A DNA stretch of 64,000 nucleotides from Smittium mucronatum (GCA_001953115.1 LSSL01000010.1:1-64000); one strand, 5' to 3'; shown: positions 51,661-63,255, counted from the stretch's first letter. The notes: generated by a model not told the origin, from the letters alone. Numbers and translations are program-made.

Positions 51661-51974
51661 GAAGTTTAGAATGAAATTATAATATTATATCTGATTTTTA
51701 ATACTTTTCTGATAAGTAACTGTTTCTGAATTGGAAAAAAATATATGGCTAAAAACTTAAGATCATACTTATATGAATCTATAGTAGTTAAATTAGGAAT
51801 CTACACTATTTCTTTGCGTCTTTTTACTGAATTTTTTATAAGGTTATGATAATCATATTTATAAAATATATAATATTGATAATGCGTTATATTCTGAACT
51901 TTTTTTGTTTGTGATAAAGTTTTAAAAATTTTCCGTATTAATTAGAATCTTTATTTTTTTTATTTCACTAAATA
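51661..51974. other. AT-rich spacer
   Basis: Featureless AT-rich sequence between the transposase remnant and the GC-richer island. Confidence 0.5.
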
Positions 51975-52805
51975 AAAATTATTGGCTGATAAAAAAATCA
52001 CGAAAAAAAAACCTTTTTTTATGTCGGAAGCGGATTTCCCATACCAGTTAGACTGGTATAAGTCTTCGCTCCTAAACTGTTGTGTTTTAGCCAAAGGTGA
52101 GGCAACGACTAACATACTATCGCTAGTATGTCCTTCGCCCTCACCCAGCAGAGACTTTATGGCAGGTACTACTCCCTTACTCCGCCTATCTACACTTCTC
52201 CCATTGCTCCCTGTACTGAAAACACTAAGTGTTTTTACAGCCCCCACGGTAGGAATAACAGGTGATAACCTTACCGGGGGGTTTGGGACCAGGGTTTAAC
52301 GAAAGTCCCATTAAAGAAGATACAAGCTCTTACATAACCGGTTCTCCCGCCAAGTTCACTGATGGGTCTAAGTCTCCACTTAGTTCGAGGGCTTCCATAG
52401 AAATCGAAGCCGAAGCTTCACTATCCCTATCTTCTGCCACCTCTCGCCAAGCGTACACCTCTGGGGCAATTTCATTTGAATAACCACCAGACTCGAACAA
52501 CTCATGATCGCGTTTAATCATGCCCATAGCACTATTAAAGCTAATGCCTCTCTCAACAATAAAATGAACGGGTCTACAGGGAATGTTTCTAACCCACGAA
52601 AGAATAATACGACTTATTACGAACTACCAACACGAATGATATAAAATAATTTTATATTTATAAAAATTTAACAAAACAAGACTATACTAGACTACAATTA
52701 TAATTAAAATGACTACCACCAGTCTGCCAGCGTGCTAAGACTTTCAGACTATCAAAAGGGCATAGCTTAGCCTTAGGAGCTCAACGCGTCCTACCACTTT
52801 AGTTA
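51975..52805 (-). other. GC-richer island, unidentified, probably an inserted element
   Basis: An ~800-bp block of near-balanced base composition with sharp edges inside the desert. On the - strand its lower end reads TCCGACATAAAAAAAGG, like a poly-A tail, which would fit a 5'-truncated retroposon or retrocopy. Two overlapping - frames are open: 52,330-52,527 (MGMIKRDHELFESGGYSNEI, acidic Ser/Ala-rich, ending AGEPVM) and 51,960-52,247 (GTG-initiated). + frames are open too, so coding is unproven. Three perfect hairpins sit in it: TACCAGT/ACTGGTA (~52,042), ACATACTA/TAGTATGT (~52,112) and AAAACACT/AGTGTTTT (~52,219). I do not recognise any protein family. Confidence 0.5.
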
Positions 52806-54498
52806 TTAGTTTAGATAAATAATTAACATCAAAAATATAAAATAAAAATTAAATCTATTTCTTCAAATTTTGTGAATTTTAAAGAAAATTTTCTTTTGAT
52901 TCTATTTTATTTTTTTCAACTTTTTAATAATAAATATCGAATAAAAAACTATTCTTATATTTTTTATTATTGTTTGGATTTTTTTAGCTCAAAAAAATAT
53001 TCTTATCCCAGAAATGATAGAAAATTTAGCAATCTATTGAGAGAAAAATTGGATTTATTATTTTTAATTTAGTAATTTAAAAAATAAAGGATATATTGAT
53101 ATAAAAGGCAAACAAAAAATCTTTTTGGGAAAAAGACTTGGGTTTTTTTATAAACCTGTTCTTATTTAGATTGAGAAAACCCCTCAGTTATTTAGAAATT
53201 GCTTGATTTTTTTTATATATATATTTCGTTCTATTAAGATTTTTAACTTTAATGAATTTTTAGACCAGTAAAATTTAAAAAAATGGTGGTTTTATTTTAG
53301 AAGGTATTGCATAATTATTCTGAAAATCTTCAATAGTTTAGTACAAATTTTTCTGACAAAGAGGTTTTATGTTACAACAGGGTGTGCATATTTTATACGG
53401 TGGTATTTATCATTATAGGTATAAATTTACGATAAAATTTCTAATATTTGGAGTACTTTTGATGTTTTCTTCTATTTCGATGGGGAAATAATATACATTT
53501 ATGATTTTGAATACATTTCTCTAAAATAACCGAATTTCGACATTTTTTCTTGATAAATCTAAAAAAAATAACATCCATCTATATTAAAAATTTGAAAATT
53601 GACTTCATAAGTGATGTTCATAAAAGAGTTCAAAACCGCATTTCGAAAAATCTACCCATGATTCATCACCCAGAGTTCTTTTTACACATAATCAGAAATA
53701 TTTTGGAAATTTTTGGAAAGAAATGGTCAAATTAACTTTAATTTGAAGTGAAAACAACTTTATCTAAATTGATAAAATAATAAAGTTTAAGAAATGAGAT
53801 CAATAGACGAAGATATAACTGGGTATTTGAAGAAATAAAGTATTTTTTATTTAATTCATCACACTTTTCAGTTTCGAGATATGGAATCCTTGTATCGAAT
53901 ATGTCTAAATATATAAAAAATGTATTTTAGAAAAAATATCTTTGTTTATTTTTTGATATCATATATAATCAACATCGAGAAATGGATAGAATATAACAAA
54001 AAATATAAGGAAATTTCTGTTAGTAGTATTGATATTTTTATTAAAAAAATATACATTATTTTAGATGGAATTAGAAAATATAAATATATAAAATTTGCGC
54101 TTTTAATGAAAGAATATACGGTTTAAAAATAGTTTTGGTAATACTAATATAGAAATGCACTTGTGTATTTGTAAAAGGATATAGAATACCATTAGCACAT
54201 TTTTCCAAAAAAAATTATTTTCTTAAAAATCAACATAAGGATTAATAGAGGAGGTAATAAGGGAATAAAACCACATGTTAAAACATGGTTCTCACAATTT
54301 ATCATTATATTTAATTAATTTGTGGTTAAATTCAACTCTATCAAATTTGGAAAAAAGGTGACCTGTGAGACAGAGAATAAGTAAACTCAGAAGCTTCTGC
54401 TTAATAAATCGAAATTAGAGAGATAATAATGGAAATTTTATTTAATAAGGCGATAATAGGATAAATTTTAGAGGGTTCAATTATTACTATTGTTTAAA

Positions 54499-54532
<34 letters not shown>

Positions 54533-54924
54533 CCAATAAAGTATCTCCATTTAAAAAGAAATTTCAATGGGATTTCGTAATATTTAGAAAAAGTAGGTTT
54601 AGGAACAACATAAATATTTGAATATATTTATTTATTTATTTTTTAGATGGATTTTTAGTCAAAGTGGTGATAATATAAAAGATATTGATAAATTTTCTTA
54701 ATTTAAGAATCAATTTTTTTCCGAAAATAATGAGTTTTAATAAATCTATTTTTTATTCTAGCTAATAAATAAAAAATTTATGACAAAAACAAAGAAAAAT
54801 TAGATATAGCAACGTAATTAGTTAGGTTTTACAGTTTAATAAAATAAAAGCACTTATTTTTAGTAGCTTTATAAACCTTTATCTGAAATATTGAAATTAA
54901 AATATAATTATTGATATTTTCTCA
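52806..54924. other. AT-rich desert with possible decayed coding remnants
   Basis: Open frames at 53,550-53,735 and 53,920-54,126 and less AT-rich patches at 53,340-53,500 and 54,240-54,420 could be remnants of a transposon gene, but no motif is recognisable. A (TA)n run of about 30 bp lies at 54,502-54,531. Confidence 0.4.
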
Positions 54925-55915
54925 AACTATTAACATTAAATAACATTCTATCTTAGATCTCATATATAAAGTTTCATTTTTTGTTCAATTATACCTATAT
55001 TAACGCCATTTCTTTGCGTAAAATATCTCTTACTTAATTTTGCAAGGTTTAGACCCTTTTTTGTGATCTAAATTTTTTTTTTAAAAAAAACTAATAATAT
55101 ATTGGATGCGTAAAATTATTGAAATAAATGGTTTCTTTTTGTGTCTATTTATCGAACTGTGAAATTATAAAAATAATAATTCGTCTTAAAGCTTCATGTA
55201 ATTTAGAAAATCTCGGATATTTATTCCTAAAACACACCCGGTCAAAATTTGAAATATTTTCATAGTATAAATTGTAAATTTATACTGTTTAAAACAAGCC
55301 CAGAAATATTAAATGTTATATGAAAGAACTTATTATAGATTTTCACAACTTAATGGAGTTGAGTGAAATATTAATTCACATGTAAAATTGATATTTCTTT
55401 CGAAATATCCCTTTTTAAATCCATATTAAGGCAATAAATATTAATATAATAGATTCAATTATATAATTTTTGATAATAAAAAAATCGAAATAAAGTTACT
55501 AAATAGGGTTATTCGCTTTTTTTTGGAGGTTTTAGTTCTGTTCTTGGCTTTATTATTTTGTTGAAGATGTATCAAGTCTAATTAATTTAGCGTTTTTTTG
55601 TTAATAATCTCGTTGGGAATTTTAGATGGGACACGATCCCAATTTCCTTAAAGTGTTTTTTTTTTCTACGATTGAGCTTATATTTTGTATATTTCTTGGT
55701 GCCTGCATATTTTTTTTCTGGAAAATTCGCCAATTATTCAGTAAAATATGAGGTACGTTGTATCTCATACTCTTTTTTTAAATTTTTAAACAATAATTTG
55801 GAATGATAATATTTTATTTCATTTTATTTCATGATATTCGGACCATTTAAATAAATAAAAAATCAAAGTCCGTTGGTTTCTGATAGTTGGTTGGCTAATT
55901 AAACATGTCTAATTT
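54925..55915 (-). repeat. ~1-kb inverted duplicate, arm 2
   Basis: Reverse complement of 34,260-35,290 with many long shared blocks in the same order (listed there). It ends just before family E copy 2 (56,022). Beyond about 54,925 the two arms no longer match. Confidence 0.8.
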
Positions 55916-56021
55916 TACAACTATTTTAAAACCGTTCTAATTTTACAACTATTATCATAAACATTTCTAATTCTACTGAACATATTTTATATTAATTAAC
56001 TAAAAACTAAATGTTAAATAT

Positions 56022-56281
56022 GGGAGATTCTCTTTGAAAACAGACACTTTCCTACTAAATTTTTACTACCTTCCTAATTTGCAAATACAGAGCTAAGAAA
56101 AAGTACAAAATTATTGGTTAACCTTGAATATAAAATTGCAAAAAGAAATCAACTATTGGAAAAACTTTGAAAATCTATTAGAAAAAGTATTTTTCCATTT
56201 ATATTGGTTTGAAAATGATATAATTTTGTTGTAGCCAATGGTTTACATAGGAAAAAAAAGTCTGGTCTTGAAAAGAATTTC
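56022..56281 (+). repeat. MITE-like repeat, family E, copy 2
   Basis: Begins GGGAGATTCTCTTTGAAAAC and ends GTCTGGTCTTGAAAAGAATT, with TAGCCAATGGTTTACAT near the right end, matching copies at 102-357 and 62,426-62,679. The ends are imperfect inverted repeats of one another. It lies at the border between the desert and the gene-bearing right end. Confidence 0.7.
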
Positions 56282-57452
56282 AGATATATAGAATTAGTAG
56301 TATTATTATATTAATAATCGTAATTTCAGTAATAATTTGAAATCTTATAAAAAAACAGCTCACACCAATGATTTAGGGGTTTTTTTATTTAAAAAAATGA
56401 AAAGATGACTAATATCGAAAAGAAAGTATATAAATCTTGAAAATATGACCCGAAACTTTTTTTGCGAATAATATTACTTGTAAAAATATTTCGGTTAAGC
56501 AGAATACGCTAGATGATAGGTTTTATGTTAAAAGTAGGATTCCAGGCTGATTAATAAATTTTCATCCAAATTTCCATTTTTATACACCTAAAATTTTTGG
56601 AGTCAGTATTTTTTATCTATAAATCTCACTTGAGAAAGACTTGGGTTTTGATGAGTTAAAGTGTCACTCAACTTGAGATTTAAAGATAAATACTTATAAC
56701 AAATCAACATTATATGCATTAATGATGACATTCTCTAATGTGATTTTATTATTCACCATTTATACACTGTTTTTCTTCGGTTTTGTGTCAAAGATTGTCT
56801 ATTTTTATGCAAAAATTCATACTGATCTGCTGTGCATATTTCTATGATTTTCTTAATTTTCTATTGCCTACCTCGGATTTTATTTAGATATCAATAAAAC
56901 CTGTGCAAAAAAATGTTGGAAATAGCTAACTTAATTTGATTTGTATATACCTGAAAATTTTAATGATTGGAGCTACACTTTTTTTAATAGATGGGAAAAA
57001 ATTTAAAAAAATCTATGAACTGTTTAGATTTAGAAAAAGCTACCAATTATCTAGTGATTTTTTTTAAACACAAAAATGATTTGAAATCGATAATTCAATA
57101 AAAGATGTAATTGTTGGAAATATTTTTAGGGATTTTTGAATCACAAGGGATAGCAAGCGAAAATTAACGAATGGAGCAGCCCAATGTCCCTAAAAGGCAA
57201 AATCCAAAATAATGTAAGCAAATTTTATCCAACAGAAAAAAAACTACATTGAGAAGGGATTAAGACCTACCAATGACATCCCTATAATGAAATTGTCGGG
57301 AAGATTTTGCAGAAAATAATATTTATGACTTTAATAATTGTCAAAAGCTATAAAACCTATCAAACCACATCAACATCACTTACATCCATTTTGTATAGAA
57401 CTTTGCAACATCTAAATTCATCTCATCCTGTTTCCTAATTATATAAATAAAA
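56282..57452 (+). other. Upstream region of the ubiquitin-conjugating enzyme gene
   Basis: A 1.2-kb non-coding stretch of moderate AT content. ATATAAATAA lies within 15 bp of the start codon, too close to be a normal TATA box if the 5' UTR is conventional. Nothing else is identifiable. Confidence 0.4.
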
Positions 57453-58568
<1,116 letters not shown>

Positions 58569-58682
58569 GCTATGCTATTATGGGATCGGGTTGGGGTGAA
58601 AGGGACGATGGAATGGTGCGTGGATTTGATTATTAGATCAGATAATTTAGATGGAATTTTACATTGTTGAATTGGAAAACTT

Positions 58683-58711
58683 TTTATTGATGAATAGAAA
58701 TCAAAAATAAA
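58683..58711. terminator. Overlapping polyadenylation signals of two convergent genes
   Basis: AATAAA on the + strand at 58,706-58,711 lies 138 nt past the E2 stop. AATAAA on the - strand (TTTATT at 58,683-58,688) lies 74 nt past the PTPA stop. Each signal sits upstream of the other gene's expected cleavage point, so the two 3' UTRs should overlap by tens of bases. The signals are seen; their use is inferred. Confidence 0.5.
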
Positions 58712-58761
58712 AAAAAATACATATTTTATCTTTACTTATTAAGCTATTATAAAATAGGGGT

Positions 58762-60206
58762 CTAATCAAAGGGCATCACGCGGTTGCTATCAGAAGAGGC
58801 CAAAGGAGCGAAGGCGGATGGGATGCGGATGCCGCAGCAGACGGGGAATTCCTGACCCATGGCATAAACGTGGCCATCCTTACAGTCCTGCCCCAAATCG
58901 GAATCGAGCATAGTGGCAGTTTCGGGAGGGAGCAGACTACCGCCATCGAACTTAAGTAGGCTCCCGAAATAAAAGTGCTGCATAATAGGGAGCTTAGAAA
59001 GGACTTCGGCCTGATACATTTTCAGAAGACCTGAATTAACTTTGGCCCAGGACTTGGCACCACTGATGTCATCAAGCATAGGAGAGTGCCACCGCAGAGA
59101 ACCGGTTTTGAGAGAAGTCACAAAATGGACCATATCAAAATACATGTAGTCAGCTTTGAATTCTTGGAGAATGTCTTTGTCGTGAATAGCCTTGGGGGAC
59201 AAGTGTTTGTGCAAAGAAAGTTGGGAAGAGCCAAAGTAGAAGGGCAGGAAGTGGTAGTCGTCTAAACCCCATACACCGTGGGAGCCAGCAGGCTCAAGCC
59301 AGAAAGTAAACTGGAGGTATCGCATTATGTGAATATATTTGTAGAAAACCAACAAAACTATATTTTTGAAATCGGAAGGGGAAAATAGGTTAAGTTTATC
59401 CAGACATAACCTATAATGAAAATAAAAATTAAGAGAAAGTAAAGATGGGAGCAAACGAGAGAAAAAGGAAAGGAAAGGAAAGGAAAGGTAAATTTACAAA
59501 AATGCAATAAAGTTGAGTTCATGGCCAGTGCCATAGTCGATTCTTTTTCTATTTCCAAAGCTTTCGTCCAAATATTTGCATACTTCAGGGGCAGTGTGAG
59601 GATCAACAAAAGTGGGAAGGAATTTTCCGGAAATCTAAGACAGGAAGGAAAAAGGAAGAGTGATAAAGATGGTGAAAAATATTGGGGACTTTGAGAAAAA
59701 AAATAAAAGAAAGAGGAGAAAGAGCAAGAATAGAAAATACCTCGGACACACGGTCGTAAAAAACTTTAAAGGCAGGATTTCCAAATCTGTTGTTTGTCAA
59801 TACAGGTTTTATTTCTAAAGAAGCAGAGTTGATTTGATTTAACAAAGCCACCAGGTTTTCGATTATCTAATAAACCAAGAATATATTTTTCGGATTTTAC
59901 AGATCAAAACGGAAAATGGAATATCAAATTAGTAAAAAAAGGAAAACAAGATAAAAAGTATTAATAAAGAAAATTATGAGCGAAAAACAAAAAAGTTGTT
60001 AGAAACCCTTGAAGACAATATATAGAAGAGAAGAAAATTACAGGAGATTCAGGATCGGAGTCACTCGTAGAAACTCCATTAACGCTATCAGATAGCTTAG
60101 ACAGAAACAGGATTAAATCAGAATAAAGGGGAGAAGATTTGAACTCCTCAAGATCGTCTTTGGATATGATTTTTCTGACCGGAAGATCAGAAGAAAGATT
60201 TATCAT
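58762..60206 (-). CDS. PTPA: PP2A phosphatase activator PTPA (PPP2R4/Rrd family), four exons
   Basis: Peptidyl-prolyl isomerase-like chaperone that activates the PP2A catalytic subunit. Exons on the - strand: 60,206-60,042, 59,866-59,741, 59,634-59,498 and 59,410-58,762; the introns (175, 106 and 87 bp) all run GT...AG. The product has 358 residues. Hallmarks in order: [20 protein letters not shown] (N-terminal helix), RFGNPAF (~82-88), RIDYGTGHE (128-136, ATP/substrate pocket), [19 protein letters not shown] (182-200), then [31 protein letters not shown] and [11 protein letters not shown]. The Rrd/PTPA fold normally ends near the last motif; here ~50 extra residues follow (to VMPFD), without recognised motif. 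The ATG at 60,206 gives the normal N-terminus; the frame stays open upstream to 60,461, but that part shows no family similarity. The third intron has an AAGGA-type microsatellite (59,466-59,490) as its pyrimidine tract on the coding strand. Confidence 0.95.
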
Positions 60207-61258
60207 TTTTAGAAAAGTAAATTTACAAGGGATATGGGAATGAAGTGTTATGAATAAATAGTAAGTAATACAACTTGGACTTTGAAGTACAGAATATAAC
60301 CTTTTAGCATCCGGGAAATTTATATGAAAAGAACCTGACGAGGAGAGCGGCTTGAGGGAATGGCAGTGGCTGGAATCTGCGCAGGAGTGTTTTAGTATTC
60401 GTGGCATATTATTGGCAGCCAGCTGAGCTGTGTTCTTGCATTCGTTTTGCAAATTCCGCAATTATTTTGAGTCGCAATCACTCGCTGATATCTTTATTAT
60501 ACATCAATCATTGGCTAGGATCTATTATTAATGGCAATAGAACTCGACTATACATCCAATAAACTATTCAAATTATTGCTATTGAAGTTCTGAGCCATAT
60601 TATTGGGCCGAGTTAAAAGCCTGAAAGTATAAATTGGAGGGAGGGGGGGGGGGCATTTTTTCAACCAAGATAAGATTTCGATTGGCTTTGTTTATTTTTT
60701 TGGCATTCAGGGACAAGTGCAGGAAAATTCCTTTAGGGGCTTCCTGGAATTTAGAACGGAGCCGAAAAAGCTCAACCCTAAGCTATCCAGATAAAATGTC
60801 CGTTATTAAAAATAAATGAAAACTACAACTAAAAAACTTTTGCTTTTCATTTACAACAGAATTCTACTGGTGCGGCCCCTTCATCTCTTGCCTTTATTTC
60901 ATTGACATAATCCTATCATATATATAGCGAACCCAACCTTTACTACTTGCTACTTTGGGAAAAACTCTGTCCAGCAGATTTTTCAGCTTACCAGAAGTTC
61001 TACAATTCTGCGTAAAAAATAGCCAGAGGTTAGACATTAAGTTTCGTATTTCCTTTTTAATAAATTCTATACACAAGTTATTTTTTATTCGTTAAAAACA
61101 TCAAATAGGGCAAATAATGGTTGTGAAGCTTCCAAAGTAGGAAATTTCTCACAGCTTTGAAAGATATACATAACCATTAGCGAATAACATGCTCAAAAAA
61201 AATAACTTATAAGGTTTTGAGGAGAAAAGCCGTCTGTTCTGCCTTAGAAACCACCATT
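60207..61258. other. Region upstream of PTPA, no supported gene
   Basis: Contains the PTPA promoter, but no clear TATA box. An 11-G run lies at 60,643-60,653. Short frames at 60,634-60,819 (+) and 60,894-61,076 (-) are open but match nothing I know. The second has a plausible upstream acceptor (GTATAG) but no partner exon was found. Confidence 0.4.
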
Positions 61259-61262
61259 TTAA

Positions 61263-61798
61263 CCACAGTGCTGGTGGCACAAAAATAGCCTTCATTTACA
61301 AGTCAATGCAAACAGTTTGTATGTTTAAATAAGCACTCTGAGCTAAAAATAATAATAATAAAAAGTGCAGACAGTTTACATGAAATATTCTTTATGGTTT
61401 CGGGACATTTCACCTATTTCCAACTGACCTACATGACATTTCACCCAATCTATGACCACTAATAATCAAGTGTTAAGCACATATTTTTAAAAGGAATATT
61501 TCATACAAATTAGCTATTTTTACTGGGGAAGTACACTTTGATGTTAACTCATAATAGGCTGCATAATTAGGTCAAATGTCCTGACACCATTCTTTATTGT
61601 TGGCAATTTTTGAATCAGGCCAGAAAATGCCAATTTAACTCTTTCTGGGCCCAAACTCGTGCCTCACTCCTATTTGCGTTTATGAACTAATTCATTTGGC
61701 TAAATTTCATGGTTTGTCCAATGATGTACAAATACTATTTTTTTAATGATATTGAATAAAAAATGAAAGCCATTCTAATGCCACCGGCCTTGAAAGGG
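61263..61798 (-). mobile_element. Non-autonomous piggyBac-like element (family D), copy 2
   Basis: A 536-bp copy on the opposite strand to copy 1 (834-1,520). The outer flanks are TTAA (61,259-61,262) and CTAA (61,799-61,802), the second probably a mutated TTAA. The ends are inverted repeats: on the - strand the left end is CCCTTTCAAGGCCGGTGGCA and the right end, reverse-complemented, CCACAGTGCTGGTGGCACAA. Internal blocks shared with copy 1 include CAAATAGGAGTGAG-like, GGACATTTGACCTAATT, GTGCTTAA and GGTGAAATGTCC. There is no transposase. Confidence 0.7.
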
Positions 61799-62149
61799 CT
61801 AAACAAGCAAGGAACTGGATGCATTTTTGGGCTGGAAAAAGGGCTAATTTAATATGGTTTTGATTTTATTAAAGATGCAATCACTTGGTTGGCTATTAAT
61901 TGTAAAATTTGACCTTTTTTTGTATCACGGAATTTTATTGGTAAAATTTGACTTGTATTCAGCAAAGAAACTCGGTGAAACCAACAAACAAAAGGTATTT
62001 TAGGTTTGAATAGGCCCAACTGGTTTAATAGGTATATGGGCTGAATATATACAGGCCATTTCGCTCTCCCTCTTTGCCAACTAAAGTATTAAATAAAAAT
62101 AACATAACCAGTAAATATAAAGAACTCCGGTGCAATTTACCATCTTTAG
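61799..62149. other. Spacer with a retroposon-like terminus
   Basis: A T-run followed by GTATCACGGAATTTTATTGG at 61,914-61,941. On the - strand this reads CCAATAAAATTCCGTGATAC plus an A-run, the same terminus as at 62,980-63,006 and, more diverged, at the family A repeats. The element body beyond it was not recognised. Confidence 0.5.
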
Positions 62150-62415
62150 CCCTTTCAGGGTCGATGATACAAAAAATGGCTTTCATTTTCCATTCAATGT
62201 TTACATTTGAATAATAATATATTAATACTATTGGGTAAATAAATCAACTGAGCCAATTGAAATAGTTGATATACACAAATAGGAATATTGCATGAAGCTG
62301 AGTTCATAAAGGATTAAAAAGCATTTAATCGGAAAATTTTAGTGGACAAAAAATGTGCTAGATGCACTGTAGACCAATTGAAAATAGGTATTCAGTCATG
62401 CCGCCAGTTAGTGCT
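62150..62415 (+). mobile_element. Non-autonomous piggyBac-like element (family D), copy 3, internally deleted
   Basis: Begins CCCTTTCAGGGTCGATGATA after TTAG (a changed TTAA) and continues AAAATGGCTTTCATTTTCCA as in copies 1 and 2. It then jumps to a GCCGCCAGTTAGTG end that resembles the right end of copy 2. It is about 270 bp long; the right boundary is approximate. Confidence 0.55.
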
Positions 62416-62425
62416 TTTTACACCT

Positions 62426-62679
62426 GGGAGATTCCCTTTGAGAGCAATACTTCCCTATTAAATCTTTACTGCTTTTCTAATTTGGAAAACTAACATTTTT
62501 AATGAATAAAACTATTGGGTAGTTCAAAATGAAAACTATGATTCTCTTTTACTATTGGAAACCCATTGGAATTTTATTCGAACTAGCATGATCTTCCATT
62601 TATATAACTTATTTGTGATTAACTAACTGTAGCCAATGGCTTACATTATAAAAAAAGTCTGGTCTTGAAAAGAATCTCC
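62426..62679 (+). repeat. MITE-like repeat, family E, copy 3
   Basis: Begins GGGAGATTCCCTTTGAGAGC and ends GTCTTGAAAAGAATCTCC; internally AATGAATAAAACTATTGGGTAG is identical to copy 1 over its full length, and GTAGCCAATGGCTTACAT matches copy 2. It is the best preserved copy. Confidence 0.75.
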
Positions 62680-63007
62680 TTTTATCACAGAAGGTCCAAC
62701 ACTCAGAGCTAAAAAAAAAATCACGGAAGGTCCAGAGGGCAACCCCAATTTTCCTTCATGGAAACTTGTCTGAAACCCAACCAGCAAATACGATTAATCA
62801 ATATCTTAGCTGATTTTATTTTTCAACCCCCCCCCCCCCAATCATTTTTTCTCAACGAATGATAATCGACACACATACAGACATGTTGGATTTGCCTTTA
62901 AATAGAAATCTGATGAATTATTTAAATTTTGATCCAAGAAAAATTTAAAATACATTAGTGTATTGCAAAATGTTCTATCTTTTTTGCATCACGGAATTTT
63001 AATAGCA
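62680..63007. other. Spacer with 13-C run and retroposon-like terminus
   Basis: Holds a 13-C homopolymer at 62,827-62,839 and, at 62,980-63,006, the T-run plus GCATCACGGAATTTTAATAG terminus described at 61,914. That terminus directly abuts the 31-bp tandem array. Confidence 0.5.
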
Positions 63008-63255
63008 AAATGATAATTTACAATAGTTGAGGAAAGCTAAATGATAATTTATAATAATTAAAGAAAGCTAAATGATAACTTATAATAATTGAAGAAAGCT
63101 AAATGATAATTTTCAATAGTTGAGGAAAGCTAAATGATAATTTACAATAATTGAGGAAAGCTAAATGATAATTTACTATAGTTGAGGAAAGCTAAATGAT
63201 AATTTATAATAATTGAGGAAAGATAAATGATAATTTACAATAGTTGAGGAAAGCT
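63008..63255 (-). repeat. 31-bp tandem array, eight copies
   Basis: Eight 31-bp units, each starting AAATGATAATTTACAATAGT and ending GAGGAAAGCT, run from 63,008 to 63,255 without gaps. Variation is limited to a few positions (ACAATAG/ATAATAA, GAGG/AAAG). Together with the adjacent poly-A-like terminus this looks like the 3' tail of a LINE-type element read on the - strand; that part is inference. Confidence 0.9.

Noticed and set aside
52680..52800. tRNA-like head of a SINE at the 5' end of the GC-richer island
   Set aside because: Some tRNA-like spacing, but no convincing A and B boxes.
60207..60461. Longer N-terminus for PTPA
   Set aside because: Frame is open but the sequence is unlike any PTPA; the ATG at 60,206 gives the normal start and has A at -3.
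60634..60819. 61-residue + strand frame starting at the G-run
   Set aside because: Depends on the 11-G homopolymer, no motif, no conserved context.
60894..61076. 60-residue - strand frame ending GWVRYIYDRIMSMK
   Set aside because: Plausible composition and a nearby acceptor, but no upstream exon, no known family, and it lies next to a MITE.
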